A stretch of 64,000 nt of DNA from Watersipora subatra (lineage: Eukaryota > Bryozoa > Gymnolaemata > Cheilostomatida > Watersiporidae), in NCBI RefSeq assembly GCF_963576615.1, contig NC_088711.1, forward strand, positions 13,687,869-13,751,868, given 5' to 3'. Under the pieces are notes generated by a model. That model had not been told where the DNA came from. It worked only from the letters and a program-made list of their open reading frames with translations, and did not search any database. Within the stretch, counting starts at the first letter, position 1, and each line of letters begins with the position of its first letter. Positions 10,443-21,800 of the stretch are shown in pieces. The position numbers and the translations under genes were made by a program.

Positions 10443-13400
10443 GTACCGGACTACTCATTAGATGATAGTGTCACTGCTCATACTTCACTATTCTAAATAA
10501 ACATTTTGATAAATATTTGTAAATATCGGTTATTTCCAGATTCAAGTCTGTTTTTTATTATTTAGAAGGTTCTCAAGAAGCAATGTTGCAGCAACGCTAA
10601 CTGTAACACTCCGATTCAGCTCGAGTCAGATGGCTCCCCTCCTCAGTTTTGTGGATGTTGTGGGCTGCTGCTGTCAGTCACTCTCTCAGACTTTTGGTCT
10701 CGATGTGGTAGTTGCTGTCAGCTGTGTGGCAAGTTGAAGAGCTCTTCACCAGAAACCAATTTCTGTTCACGATGCGGAAGCTTCTTGACAGGTGGTAAGT
10801 ACCTTTATGAAAGTAACAACGATAAAATTCACAAATGCTTTCATGACAAAATTTTGTATCAGCTGGAAATGTGTAATATATTTTAACGTTCGTTTCAGAA
10901 TGAAGTAGTTGACTACGAATTAATTAAATAAAGTTGCTGGTCTCAGTAATCCTTGGTTTCATTCATGATTCCAACTTAAAAAATGATCCCTTGTCACTGT
11001 AAGCAGTCATTCAATAAATCTTGTTTTAAGGAAAAAGACGTAAACATCTACCTCGAGCCAATGAATATTCATTGTAAAGTTATCATGTTCGATGTACATG
11101 ACATGGACACAGCACTCTTTGGCAGGCGAAACGCTGAAGTGCTGAAATGTGATGTCACCACTAGATTCTATGCGAATCTTAGTTTTAAAAGCACGCAGCC
11201 ATGGCTCACCAAGTCATGCTTTCGTTCTAGCAGATCAATTTTGCACATTTTTCACTTGATTAGCACCATACTGTATGGTTTCTCTGGTAGCTGCATGGAA
11301 ATTAGAACATTAGGCACGCTATATCTACTGTTTGTACCTCAGTAATTTAACAATCTTCTACGCAATGTATCCAGATGTTGATATGGAAGAGGTTGAATAT
11401 TCAAAGGAAGAAGATCTAGACTATAGCTCTCCAAAGAATGCTGAAAAGACTGATGTTAAAGCTGTAGAATTTAATGGTGAGCTGTGTTTAACAGACATGT
11501 CTAAAAACTTAGCCCTAGGAATATATATTGCAGACAAAGAGTCAGAATGTTGATACGTACAGCTTCATGGCATGCATAGCTCTCACTCTAGCAACTGTTG
11601 CTACTCATAGGAATAGAATACTAAGAACTGTATCTTGCAGAAGGAAGGCTTATTTACATGTGGTGCCGTTACGCTAGGTTACGGAAATTTAAAGATGCAC
11701 TTGCACAACATTTAACAGAAAGTGTCGGTATTTTTTATAATTTTTTGATGCTAAAGATGATCTGACTGCCAGGATGTTTCAAGATTAAAATCAACAAAAC
11801 TTGATCGCAGTTAAAACACTCCGATGAAGTGTAGGTGTGATTATGACGTCTATAGTTACAAGGAGATTGACAGAATCTTCAATTTTGTAGATTACAGAAT
11901 TTTTGTGCAAGACATGTCATGCTGCAGTTTGAACGCAATGCAATAGCCAATACTAATTACAGCGACGATATCAACTAGTGACATCATTTTGCACATCATT
12001 ATATTTCCTTGAAACATCTCGGTAGTCTCCAAACAATCTTGAACTCGAACCTTGAAACATCCTGGCAGTCAGATCACATCAAACATCCTGGCAGTCAGAT
12101 CTCATCAAACATCCTGGCAGTCAGATCACATCAAACATCCTGGCAGTCAGATCACATCAAACATCCTGGCAGTCAGATCACATCAAACATCCTTGCAGTC
12201 AGATCACATCAAACATCCTGTCAGTCAGATCACATCAAACATCCTGTCAGTCAGATCACATCAAACATCCTGTCAGTCAGATCACATCAAACATCCTGTC
12301 AGTCAGATCACATCAAACATCCTGGCAGTCAGATCACATCAAACATCCTGTCAGTCAGATCACATCAAACATCCTGTCAGTCAGATCACATCAAACATCC
12401 TGTCAGTCAGATCACATCAAACATCCTGGCAGTCAGATCACATCAAACATCGAAAACAATCACAAATGATGGAAAAATGTCGATACTTTCTAATAAAATC
12501 TTGTAATATTTCCTTACTGCATTTTCCTGTCCTTCATTTTTAACTGCAGTAAAAACTATTATAATAATTATGTAAATGGTTTTGTGTTAGTTTAGGAACA
12601 TATATAAAGAAAGTTGCTTAATTCTTATGCCATGACCACAGTAGCCTCTGTATTAACTGTAATGCAGCCAATCGGTCACTTTGAGCAATTCATGCATGTA
12701 ATAATTTGTTTGTAGTTGCATTAAGTACAGTTCAAACTGTATACACTAGACGCTTCTATAATGTATACATCCTATACTGTAAGTTCCATATACCGTAAAG
12801 AATGCAAAGTTCTTGTTTCGTATTCCCTAAGACATTCTGCATAACATAAAATATCAAATTGCTGCAAGTTTCCTAATTTGTTGTGAATAACAAGAGTTTC
12901 TTGGTTAAACTTGAAAATATTGTTTTCTCACTTACCTCACTTGCGATATAAAAATGACTTACAGGGGCATCTCTATTATATATACAAGCGCCCTGGCGAT
13001 CGATTCATCATGAGAGATCGTCGGCTGTGCCTATAAAGCGCATAACCTAAGTGGCTGCACAATTATTTATAAATACCTTAAGGTGGTCGATTGGTGCAGG
13101 TGTTAAAATGTTGGTCTACCAAATTGAATGTCATGATTTGGAGTCGTCTACTGTATCATGATTGGCAGGTTGTCTTGATACAGGAGAGCACAACTATACA
13201 TAAAAATATTGCATTTTGGACTTTGATGTCAGTGTGCATGGTGCTATCAAAGCTCGCAGCTCTTTTATGCCGTTTGATTTCATTCTAATTACAGTTTATG
13301 ACTTCACATACTCAGTTGCTGTTCACAGGTCAGTCGAAGGATTGTAAGACCAGAAGACTAGGTTAATTTAACTAGAAGCTAGCTATTCACTGCTTGTTTC

Positions 13401-15846
13401 AAACATCCTAAAAATAGTTTTAAAATCGATAGTTTGATGTTATTTTGTTCAACCTTACAAGTAATCAATACTATTTGTCAAAATTTTTACAAAAACCATA
13501 ATAGGACTTATATTCGTATTATTTTACTTTGGAAACAATCAATGTTTTTTTTAAAATTATGGCTATAATTTTGGTAAAATTAATTTTAATTGCAGCAGAT
13601 TTAACTTTATTGATTTGAAGAATGAACCATAATAAGCATAAAAGCACAGCAAATGTAACAGAAAGAGTACATACGAAGTACAGCCTTGCCCAAATGACCT
13701 ACATTGTGTTTAAGGATATTACCTTTCTTGACGTGTCTTTGCTTGTCAAGAAGTTTCATGGATTGTCAGAAACTCTCAACAGCTGCTGAAGTATGTTGGC
13801 TGTAAGCTTACAGCAGACACCATAGTCAGTGCCTAATATATTAGCCACTATTTTATGAGCTCTTGGTACAACTGATACTACATTCAAATTATAATTGAGT
13901 TTAAAATAAAAAAATTATATACTTTCAGTTAATGAACAACATTTGACCAGTCATTGGCTTCCACTCTATTGGCATTATAATCCTGTGATCTGCTATTTTT
14001 GCATTTTATGGCCTAGAACACAATTAAAAATTCACACATTTGTCAAAGACTTGTTTTGTTACATGACTTAAAAAGCTTGCTGTCGAGAGGTTCCAGATGC
14101 ACATGTACATTACTTGCAGTAAAGCTGGGGTCTGATCATTTTCTTCTAAATATTCCCTTCAACATTTGTGAATCCATAATTAAATCTTTAACAACAGTCT
14201 CACCATTCTCTAGCGATAAATCATTGAATCAGTTTACTGGTATCTATGGTGATAGGAAAATCAACATAGTAAAGAAGTACCAACACAGTTAACAAATGTG
14301 TACAGCATTAAAATTCAGCTTTAGGATGTAAAGCATCTATCAAACCCGAATAAAGCCAATTCAACATTCTTGTTTTCCCATTAGAACACTATCCACAGAG
14401 AATGTTGGAGGTGTGTAACCTCTCTCATTGCAATGCAGTAGAAAAATATGAAGTACATTAAGAATTTTGAAAAGTGCATTGAAAATACTTTAAAATTTAA
14501 TTCTAATAAAGAGTGAACAACTCCTTAAGTTGAATGACACTTGAGCTATCAGAACCTTCTCAAGTGACACAATTTTATTGATAAGATTATTCTAATAAAA
14601 GGTTTTGTTTGCTCTTTAACATGTTAATATGTTCAATTTTTCAATTGTGGCATGTATTGAACATTGTTTTACATGTTTAGTTGATACACTATTTCTGTCA
14701 GTAATACATAACCAATTATGTGTCTCTTTATATTAAGGTGATATATTGGAGACACCCTTCAGCTCCAACACAACAGATCAGAGTGAGCATCGAATAGATT
14801 TCGATATACAAATGGAGACCGCTGGAAACATTGAGAGAAGCTCTGAGCTAGCCACTTGGAGGGAATGTGAGTTTTGCGATTATAAAACAAGCAGCATGCG
14901 ACAATTTACGCAGCATCTAAAGTCTCATTTAGACCCGAGTGCAATGGCTGCACTCAGATGCATCGACGAGGTTGATGAATTGACTTTGGAATCTGCTGAC
15001 GATCAAACTGGGCGTCTGCACAACCTTATTGAAAACATTAAGGAATTGAAGCACCGTAAACTTGATATCGATTGGCAGGCTGAGATGATAGACAGTACGT
15101 CTGAACTAATACAAGGTAAGCTCGAGTGCGACCGATGCAACTTTGAATGCGACCAACAAGATGAACTGGATGCTCATGTGATGAGCCACAGCAAAACTGT
15201 CAAGCAGATCATTCGCTACTGCAGGAAGTGCAATGATGAGTTTCGTACTCTCTCCCAGCTGAGGCAGCATGAGAAAGTCGCTAACTGCGAGGAGAAGGTT
15301 CTAGCATGTGACGAGTGCGACTACATGACGACCAAAGTTGACTCATTCCGTGGTCATAAGAGAAGGAATCACGGAGAGATAGAGCTCAAAGCATGCAAAT
15401 ATTGTGACAGGAAGTTTAAGAGACAGCGTAACCTTGAGGAACATATGAACACTCATACAGGCTGCACCCCGTTTCAGTGTGACAAGTGCGGCAAGGCTTT
15501 CCACACAAACAGCTCGTGGTATAAGCACAAGAGAAACAACTGCGAGCCAGGTCTGCGAGAGCGCAAGCTCTGTTCGCACTGCGGCAGGGAGGTGATCAAT
15601 CTGAGCAAACATATAAGTGATGTGCATTTCAATATCAAAGAATTTACATGCGAAACCTGTAGCAAGTCTTTCGGTACGCAGTACCACCTCGACAGGCACA
15701 TCCGTATACACACCGGGGAAAAACCTTTTGCTTGCAAATATTGTGACTATCGAGCGAGTCAGAAGGTGGTCACTGATGGGCATATGAAGAAGTGCAAGTT
15801 CAGATTGCAGGCCACACACGTGAGCAATAGCGATAATCCTTCTTGA
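9510..15846 (+). CDS. Proposed BED x3 / zinc-ribbon / C2H2 x9 zinc-finger gene (four-exon model)
   Basis: Four coding exons, 9510-10442, 10566-10794, 11375-11476 and 14738-15846, join without a stop in matching phases (0, 1, 1) to give about 790 residues. The order is three BED fingers, a Cys-rich zinc-ribbon region, a short acidic segment, and nine C2H2-like fingers, which suggests a nuclear DNA-binding protein. The acidic exon starts and ends in phase 1, so it can be skipped (about 756 residues). The zinc-ribbon exon has a stop just upstream in frame and no ATG, so it must be spliced to something upstream; the BED exon supplies the fitting phase through AAG|GTACCG. That donor is weak and is the main uncertainty. 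Without it, the BED frame ends at 10496 as a separate protein with a polyadenylation signal at its stop. Target sequence and role are unknown. Confidence 0.5.
10494..10501 (+). promoter_or_regulatory. Polyadenylation signal overlapping the BED-only stop
   Basis: The TAA stop of the unspliced BED frame runs straight into AATAAA (CTAAATAAACATTTTG). If used, it would end transcription in the first intron and yield a 328-residue BED-only protein. Confidence 0.5.
10566..10794 (+). CDS. Exon 2 of the zinc-finger gene: zinc-ribbon region
   Basis: The acceptor is a T-rich TTTTTTATTATTTAG and the donor is G|GTAAGT. The frame reads KVLKKQCCSNANC..., then FCGCCG, RCGSCCQLCG and FCSRCGSFLTG: repeated CxxC knuckles as in double zinc-ribbon (DZR-like) domains. 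A TAG lies immediately upstream in frame and there is no Met, so the exon is internal. Phase 0 at entry and phase 1 at exit fit exon 1 upstream and either the cassette exon or the C2H2 exon downstream. Confidence 0.75.
11375..11476 (+). CDS. Exon 3 of the zinc-finger gene: acidic cassette exon
   Basis: Acceptor CAATGTATCCAG and donor G|GTGAGC bound 102 bases encoding an acidic segment (DVDMEEVEYSKEEDLDYSSP...). It is phase 1 at both ends, so inclusion or skipping keeps the frame. A start at the ATG at 11364 as first exon of a C2H2-only transcript is equally readable. Confidence 0.5.
11759..12455. mobile_element. Foldback element with a tandemly expanded right arm
   Basis: The left arm at 11759-11783 (GATCTGACTGCCAGGATGTT...) is the reverse complement of the first unit of the array at 12051-12075. 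The interior is about 270 bases. A relative with a single unit lies at about 35140-35400 in the opposite orientation. The element sits in the last intron of the zinc-finger gene. Confidence 0.6.
12053..12452. repeat. 26-bp tandem array, about 15 copies
   Basis: The unit is ACATCCTGGCAGTCAGATCA plus CATCAA. Copies differ almost only at one base (CTGGCAG versus CTGTCAG). Because 26 is not a multiple of three, all three frames read through the same peptide, which makes two long spurious open frames. Confidence 0.95.
12744..13160. mobile_element. Partial TA-type repeat with tRNA-like segment
   Basis: The start (ACTAGACGCTTCTATAATGT) is a decayed copy of the end found at 6994. The segment 13020-13150 (GGTGGTCGATTGGTGCAGG...) is nearly the same as 48227-48340 and resembles the A box region of a tRNA. 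No coding content. Confidence 0.5.
13161..14737. other. Intron remainder of the zinc-finger gene
   Basis: AT-rich intronic sequence without a recognised element. A 78-codon frame at 14056-14292 has no support. Confidence 0.5.
14738..15846 (+). CDS. Exon 4 of the zinc-finger gene: nine C2H2-type fingers
   Basis: The exon follows a TTAAG acceptor in phase 1 and ends at TGA 15844-15846. The leading ~45 residues are polar, followed by one finger (CEFCDYKTSSMRQFTQH..H), a helical linker, then fingers starting CDRCNFEC, CRKCNDEF, CDECDYMT, CKYCDRKF, CDKCGKAF, CSHCGREV, CETCSKSF and CKYCDYRA. Three end in Cys instead of the second His. TGEKPF-type linkers precede the last finger, and a TGCTPF variant follows the fifth, typical of DNA-binding arrays. 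Fingers 2-9 resemble invertebrate and ZFP64/ZNF-type arrays too generally to name an orthologue. An ATTAAA at 15973 and AATAAA near 16033 are candidate polyadenylation signals. Confidence 0.88.
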
Positions 15847-17362
15847 CTTAAATATACAAAAATATTTATCTTAATACTTGTTTTTGTTTTATAATGAAAT
15901 ATTTTTGTTTTTAAGAATGTGTTTATGAGAATTGTTTTTTTTTAAACAGTCTTGGTTACATAAATGTGCTGTATTAAAATGTAAGGCTTGTTTATGTTTT
16001 GTTCAGCATAAATCATAATAGTTAGGATCTCAAATAAATAACTCATTTGGTCTTTATAGTAAATTGCTGCTTTGACAGTGTCTCTCTATTTAATTAGAAG
16101 AAAGTTGAAGTAAGATTAGTTCCGGTGGCAGCTAGAGGTAGTGTGTACAAACCATTGTAAACTATTTGAAAATTTACTATCTGTTAGTGGTTAATAAATT
16201 CTTGTCAGATTAACTGCATTAGCAACGAAAAATTTGTCATCAGTCAATAAATAATATTTTGAGATCATTTTGTAAATAAGCGTCAAAGATAACAATCATT
16301 TTATCGGCATTTCAATTGCATTTTAAACTTCTTTTACCTAGAGCTCTAGACCATAGCGTTGTCTTTAGTCATATCTCAACAACATAATCTTGTTACAATT
16401 TAATTACAATATAAATGAAACTTGCACTGATAAATCTTTATGATAGGGCATCAAGACTATGTATACAGATCAATCATTTTATTTAAATATGACTACTGTA
16501 ACAGGAAGTTTAAAAGACAGCGTAACCTTGAGGATCATATGAACACCCAAACAGGCTGCACCTCGTTTCGGTGTGACAATAAATACACCATTTCCAGCAT
16601 TTCCCATAATGCGACAGCAGCTTGTGAATAAACAGTTGAAGGAAAGCTGCAAAAGTATTACCAAAGTCTGTTAGGGTTTCATATTGATTGTGACATCATT
16701 AGCTAGCTTATGGAGATTAGAGGAGTAAGCAGAAAGCTTAGGAAAGCTTCAGCCAGTGCACTGTTGCAGGGCTGTTGGTTGTGTCTGGTTTGTTATGCTG
16801 ATCTATAATGAGGAGAACTAACCCTTTGTGTTTACCTGCCATAGTAACAGGTTAGTAAAATTCTTATATCACTTTTGCTGTTTTGTGCGTATTGATACAA
16901 AAAATGTACAGAAATATCAGTTTTTTGCCATATTAACAGATTTTTGAAATGCCATCGTTACAACAGTGTGTTACGGCTTACCGATTGCTGGGTTTAGGCC
17001 TCTTCGTAAATCTTCATCATCCTAAACCTTACAAAACTGGCAAAGGAATGCTGACAATCTAATGCAATGAATAAATATATCAGCTGATTGAGTGGTTGTG
17101 TTCTTAGCTATTCAGATGTAGAGAAGGTAAAATAGTTTGAAATAAAACTTATCTATCTTCTCTTCTAAACTATTTGCATTCACTTTATGAAGCTTCAAGT
17201 AGGTAAAATTAATGAATTTTTATATTATTTGTGATGTTCCATTCATCTTTGAATGACTGATACTCCAGTACTACAACCCTGCTAGTAAGTTTTAATGACT
17301 AACAAGGTCAGATGTGCACTTTTTGTCTTTTTAGATTTGGCTGCACCCTGATCGAGTCAAGG
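15847..17362. other. Intergenic region between the zinc-finger and CCP genes
   Basis: Apart from the finger fragment at 16485-16631, this is AT-rich sequence with candidate polyadenylation signals at its left end. Close to the right end, an acceptor-like T-rich CTTTTTAG at about 17334 precedes the start of the CCP gene, suggesting a 5' UTR intron. Confidence 0.45.
16485..16631 (+). pseudogene. Broken duplicate of C2H2 fingers 5-6
   Basis: About 90 bases (CAGGAAGTTTAAAAGACAGC...CGTTTCGGTGTGACAA) closely match 15405-15490 in the preceding gene. The second finger is disrupted after CD (CRCDNKYT...) and the frame ends in TAA. No splice signals or other fingers surround it, so it is a dead local duplicate rather than a terminal exon. 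Confidence 0.75.
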
Positions 17363-17432
17363 ATGCAGATCACGTCTAGTAGTGTCCTTGTTTACATGAT
17401 GCTATATCTACAGGGCCTACTACCAGCTACAG
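17363..17432 (+). CDS. CCP-mucin gene exon 1: signal peptide
   Basis: ATG at 17363 begins [20 protein letters not shown], a hydrophobic secretory leader ending near PATG. Donor AG|GTATTG, phase 1. Confidence 0.7.
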
Positions 17433-18782
17433 GTATTGTTCATTTATATCTCTATAAACAAGTTATCTTTTCCTTTGTGGATCTTTTTTATATCAACTAG
17501 TCGGTTGTAACCGTGATTTGTTGTTGATTAACAATATCGAGTGGTATTTCTGTAGATGGGAATCCATCTTGTGTTGACCTGATTGACACGATACACCCCA
17601 GCCTTCCACCCAACTCACCAGATTATACATTGGAAATAGAGGAGAACAACATCTTTCTTTCAACCACCATTATCTACCACAGTTGCCCTACTAATGAGAT
17701 CATACCTCCGGGTGCACCAGTTAGTAGACTTCCAGCAACACTTGATCTCTGCCAGCAGACTTGTAGTGTTTCTAGCGTGCATTACAGAGCATACATTTAA
17801 CTGCCTGTGTTTTAGAGAGCATTATCTTGCCCAGTGCTGACGGACAGTGGTGTCCTGTACCAATTCAATGCTACCAACAGTCCCTGTACAGGTGAGTGGT
17901 CTCAGTTCGGTTCTCAAGTTCTTGTTCTACTCCCTCTGTGTTCTTTTGGATTACCTAGCCTCTGCTCTTTGGTCTAGCCAATCTTTTATTTGTTTCACTT
18001 GTTTTATTCACTCTATTCTTAACAGTTCAATTTAACTCAAGTAGTTAGTGCCTCTTTTTTCTTTTATAATTAATTAACTGTTAACAAGGGCCCATCGCCA
18101 TGACGAGCTATGCTACTGCTCATGTGAGTCCTTATTGCTCCTCCTTTTTTTGTATTCCTAACTGTTATATACTTTGTTCAATGAATTAAAGCTAACAAAC
18201 AATTGCAACATCTGTGGTGAGAATTTTCTAATGGCTCTACTAAGAATATTTGGAGGCACCAAGACGATCAATGGTCTATTGAATATTTTTCCTTTATAGA
18301 TTTTAGCAAAGAAATCATTTTGTTAGTTCTCTTGCTAATTCATGACCAGCTAAACATCTCTAAGAGTGCAGAAATTGGTTTGTGACAAATTTGTGACTTG
18401 TTTAAAATCAGCTGCGAAATTTAATCCTTTGGCGCAAAACAACAAGATTAGATTTTTCTGCCGGAGGTTGTGAAGGTATTACAACAGCTACTCATATCAA
18501 TTCAGCTAAATACTCTCTGAGAAGACAAACTGATGGCAGGTGTGTTAGTGTCAACCGCACTGGAGACCACTTTCCTTTAACCAATGATTGCTCAGCTGCT
18601 GGGGCCGGCAAATTTGCTGCCACTGACGGTCCTGGTGCTCTGGAGCAGTTACAAGTCACATCAGTAAGTTAGATTTATTTACTACGAATATTATCTGGCA
18701 TCATACCTGCTGTTGGCCTGTTTCTTGCAAGGCTGAAGCATATCTTATGTTTATTAGAAACAGCTATTAAATATCAAAAATG

Positions 18783-18830
<48 letters not shown>

Positions 18831-21800
18831 TATACATATATACATATATACAGATATACAGATATACAGATATACAGATATACATATATACAGATATACA
18901 GATATACAGATATACATATATACAGATACAGATATATACAGATATGTAGATATATACAGATATGTAGATATATACAGATATGTAGATATATACAGATATT
19001 TAGATATATACAGATATGTAGATATATACAGATATGTAGATATATACAGATATGTAGATATATACAGATATGTAGATATATACAGATATGTAGATATATA
19101 CAGATATGTACATATATACAGATATGTATATATATACATGTATGTCGTTTCAAAGAAATTAAGTTAAAAAGAGATAATTATAAACTCTGTGAGTTTAGTA
19201 TATTAGTAATAGATGAATTTTGACTTCAACTTTCTCACGACAGCTACAACGGTGTTTTGTGTGCGGCACTCGTCAGCCTGACAAGTGCTGCACACAACAC
19301 AATGTTGTAGCAGCCGCTTGAAATTTTTAGTGAAAAATTGTCTAATTTCATGTATACCTATGTATATAAATACATGTATATAAATACATGTATATACATA
19401 CATGTATATGAATACATGTATATAAATACATGTATATATGTACATAAATACATGTGTATAATTATATATGTATATAAATACATGTGTATATGATTGTACT
19501 AGCTGCGCTACCCGGCATTGCCCGAGTATTAAAAATCAGCTTATAAATAATGAGAGTTGCTTGCCACTTGTTATTTGCCTAGCACACAGCCAATGGATAA
19601 TTTGAGTAACCTTACTAACAAGAGCTACCAGCTTTTAGTGACGCTATGCCATCACCCTTCGTGGTAATGGAAAGCCATTGCTTTTTTGCTACCATATATC
19701 GCCTAGGAAGTTATCAAGCTTGTGTGGCCAATTAGTGAGACGTCGAACTGGCAAATAGAAGAATTTGAAATCAAATCTTCTGCCATATGGATTCTTTATT
19801 CCAAAATTTTAATAGCTATAGCTGAACACGCATAGACACATAGACACATACACACAAACATTGAGAAATATGGATACATGTATTATATGATTGTATATAT
19901 ATATATATACCTCTATTTACTATAAAGGTTATAATATAGCACAAATATGTTCTGTTGCAGGAAAAACGCTATCTTCAGCCAGAAGACGATTCTGACACAG
20001 CCCTCGCTGTATTGGGTGCCAAAGATTCTCAGGAGCCACTCTATTTTAGTGAGAGTGGGTGCATTTGCAGCAGTGCCGTTGGAGATGACTCTATGCTATG
20101 CTTGACTAGTAAATATGATTTAGTTATACAGGAAGATGTGCTCTCTTTTGAAAGGGTCAGTCAGCAAAGCTCCTGCTCTACACGGTGGTGGTTTACTCAA
20201 TGTATGTCCATATTGCATCTACTAAATTCTCTACACACTAGTACCGTTTTACATTAGTGGCATTATACTATTGGTTATTACTTGTTAGAATGAGATATGC
20301 TAAATGTTAACTGTTGATGAAATAATTCCTCATGCCCTCTCCATTCCAGCCGTATTTCATCTGCTTCTGTCATTCCTTTTTAGTTTTCTTGTTTTACTTT
20401 TTGCCACCGATTATTTTCCTGTTTTCTTTATTTTTTTCTTAACATTTCATTACTCTTCTTTTTTCTATTTTACATTCATTCTTTTTTCTCCATGACTTCT
20501 CTTTTATACACTTTTGATATCTTTTTGGTCTCATCTATTTTTAAGTTTATCGTTTCCTTGCTTTTTTACTAATCTAACTTTATTTATTTAAAATTAATTT
20601 CAAGACTGTCCAACGGCGCCATCTGCTGGTGAGAATGCTCATCTTGTGAAGACAGATGATAATAATCCAAAGCTCGTCACAGCTCAGTATGAGTGTGATG
20701 ATAGACACGTGATTGCCTCTGGTTCTCTCATCCTGCAGTGTTCATATGGAAGCTATTATGGCCAAGCTCTCAGCTGTCTACCCGAGTGCATTTTTAATCA
20801 CAGTCTAGCCGAGTGTGAGTGCTTCTTTATAAAATAGACTAGTTTACATTTGCTCACAGCTATTGTTTTACTTCAACAGATTTCAAGTTCAAATTACTAT
20901 TTTATTTCATATGGATTATATTATCTTGTGTGTAGAGAATCTTTCCAAAAGTGTTACATGCACCTAAGGCATATGCTCATTCATGTTGGTCTTATTGGGT
21001 ACCTGTAACTCTTAGGCTCACCAAGTGGGGTACCTGTAACTCTTAGGCTCACCAAGTGGGGTACCTGTAACTCTTAGGCTCACCAAGTGGGGTAACTGTA
21101 ACTCTTAGGCTCACCAAGTGGGTTACCTGTAACTCTTAGGCTCACCAAGTGGGGTACCTGTAACTCTTAGGCTCACCAAGTGTGGTACCTGTAACTCTTA
21201 GGCTCACCAAGTGGGGTACCTGTAACTCTTAGGCTCACCAAGTGTGGTACCTGTAACTCTTAGGCTCACCAAGTGTGGTACCTGTAACTCTTAGGCTCAC
21301 CAAGTGGGGTACCTGTAACTCTTAGGCTCACCAAGACATGAGGTACAAATGTCTTTTGATGTTATGAAAACTATACCATATAGATGTCAATTTCACCATA
21401 TAGATGTCAACTTTGTTTTTTGGGAACTGAATTACAGAAGTTTTCAAGGCTTTAAAAACAAGTCAATTCAATTCTCATCAAGAACTTAATAATTCAATTC
21501 CTAACTCTTTTGCATCATATACTGTGATTCAATTTGGTATTTAGGGAAGCCCCACAATTCAATTCTCAATTCTTTAGCTATCCTAATTTTAATGAATCAG
21601 TTCAATTCAGTTCACTATTGTCCATGTATGGTAGCCGCTATCATCTATGGATGATGGCGGCTGTCATACATAGATGATAGCTGCTACCGTACATAGATGA
21701 TAGCGGCTACCATACATAGATGATAGCTGCTATCATACATAGATGATAGCGGCTACTATACATAGATGATAGCAGCTATTATACATAGATGATAGCGGCT

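Noticed and set aside
9510-10496. BED protein as a hAT transposase
   Set aside because: Three fingers but no RNase H-like or dimerisation region follows and there are no flanking terminal repeats; a host-type gene fits better.
10983-11345. 120-codon plus-strand frame between zinc-finger exons
   Set aside because: No domain, poor codon composition, and it runs through an intron of the proposed gene up to the acceptor region. A chance frame is likelier.
12009-12543. Two overlapping 165-codon frames over the 26-bp array
   Set aside because: Same peptide in all frames of a tandem repeat; intronic and derived from a transposon arm.
15343-15819. Minus-strand frames of 158 and 87 codons over the C2H2 exon
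   Set aside because: They mirror the zinc-finger coding sequence and show no independent domain.
18767-19153. Frames on both strands in the TA-rich minisatellite
   Set aside because: Low-complexity Tyr/Ile/Cys translation of simple sequence.
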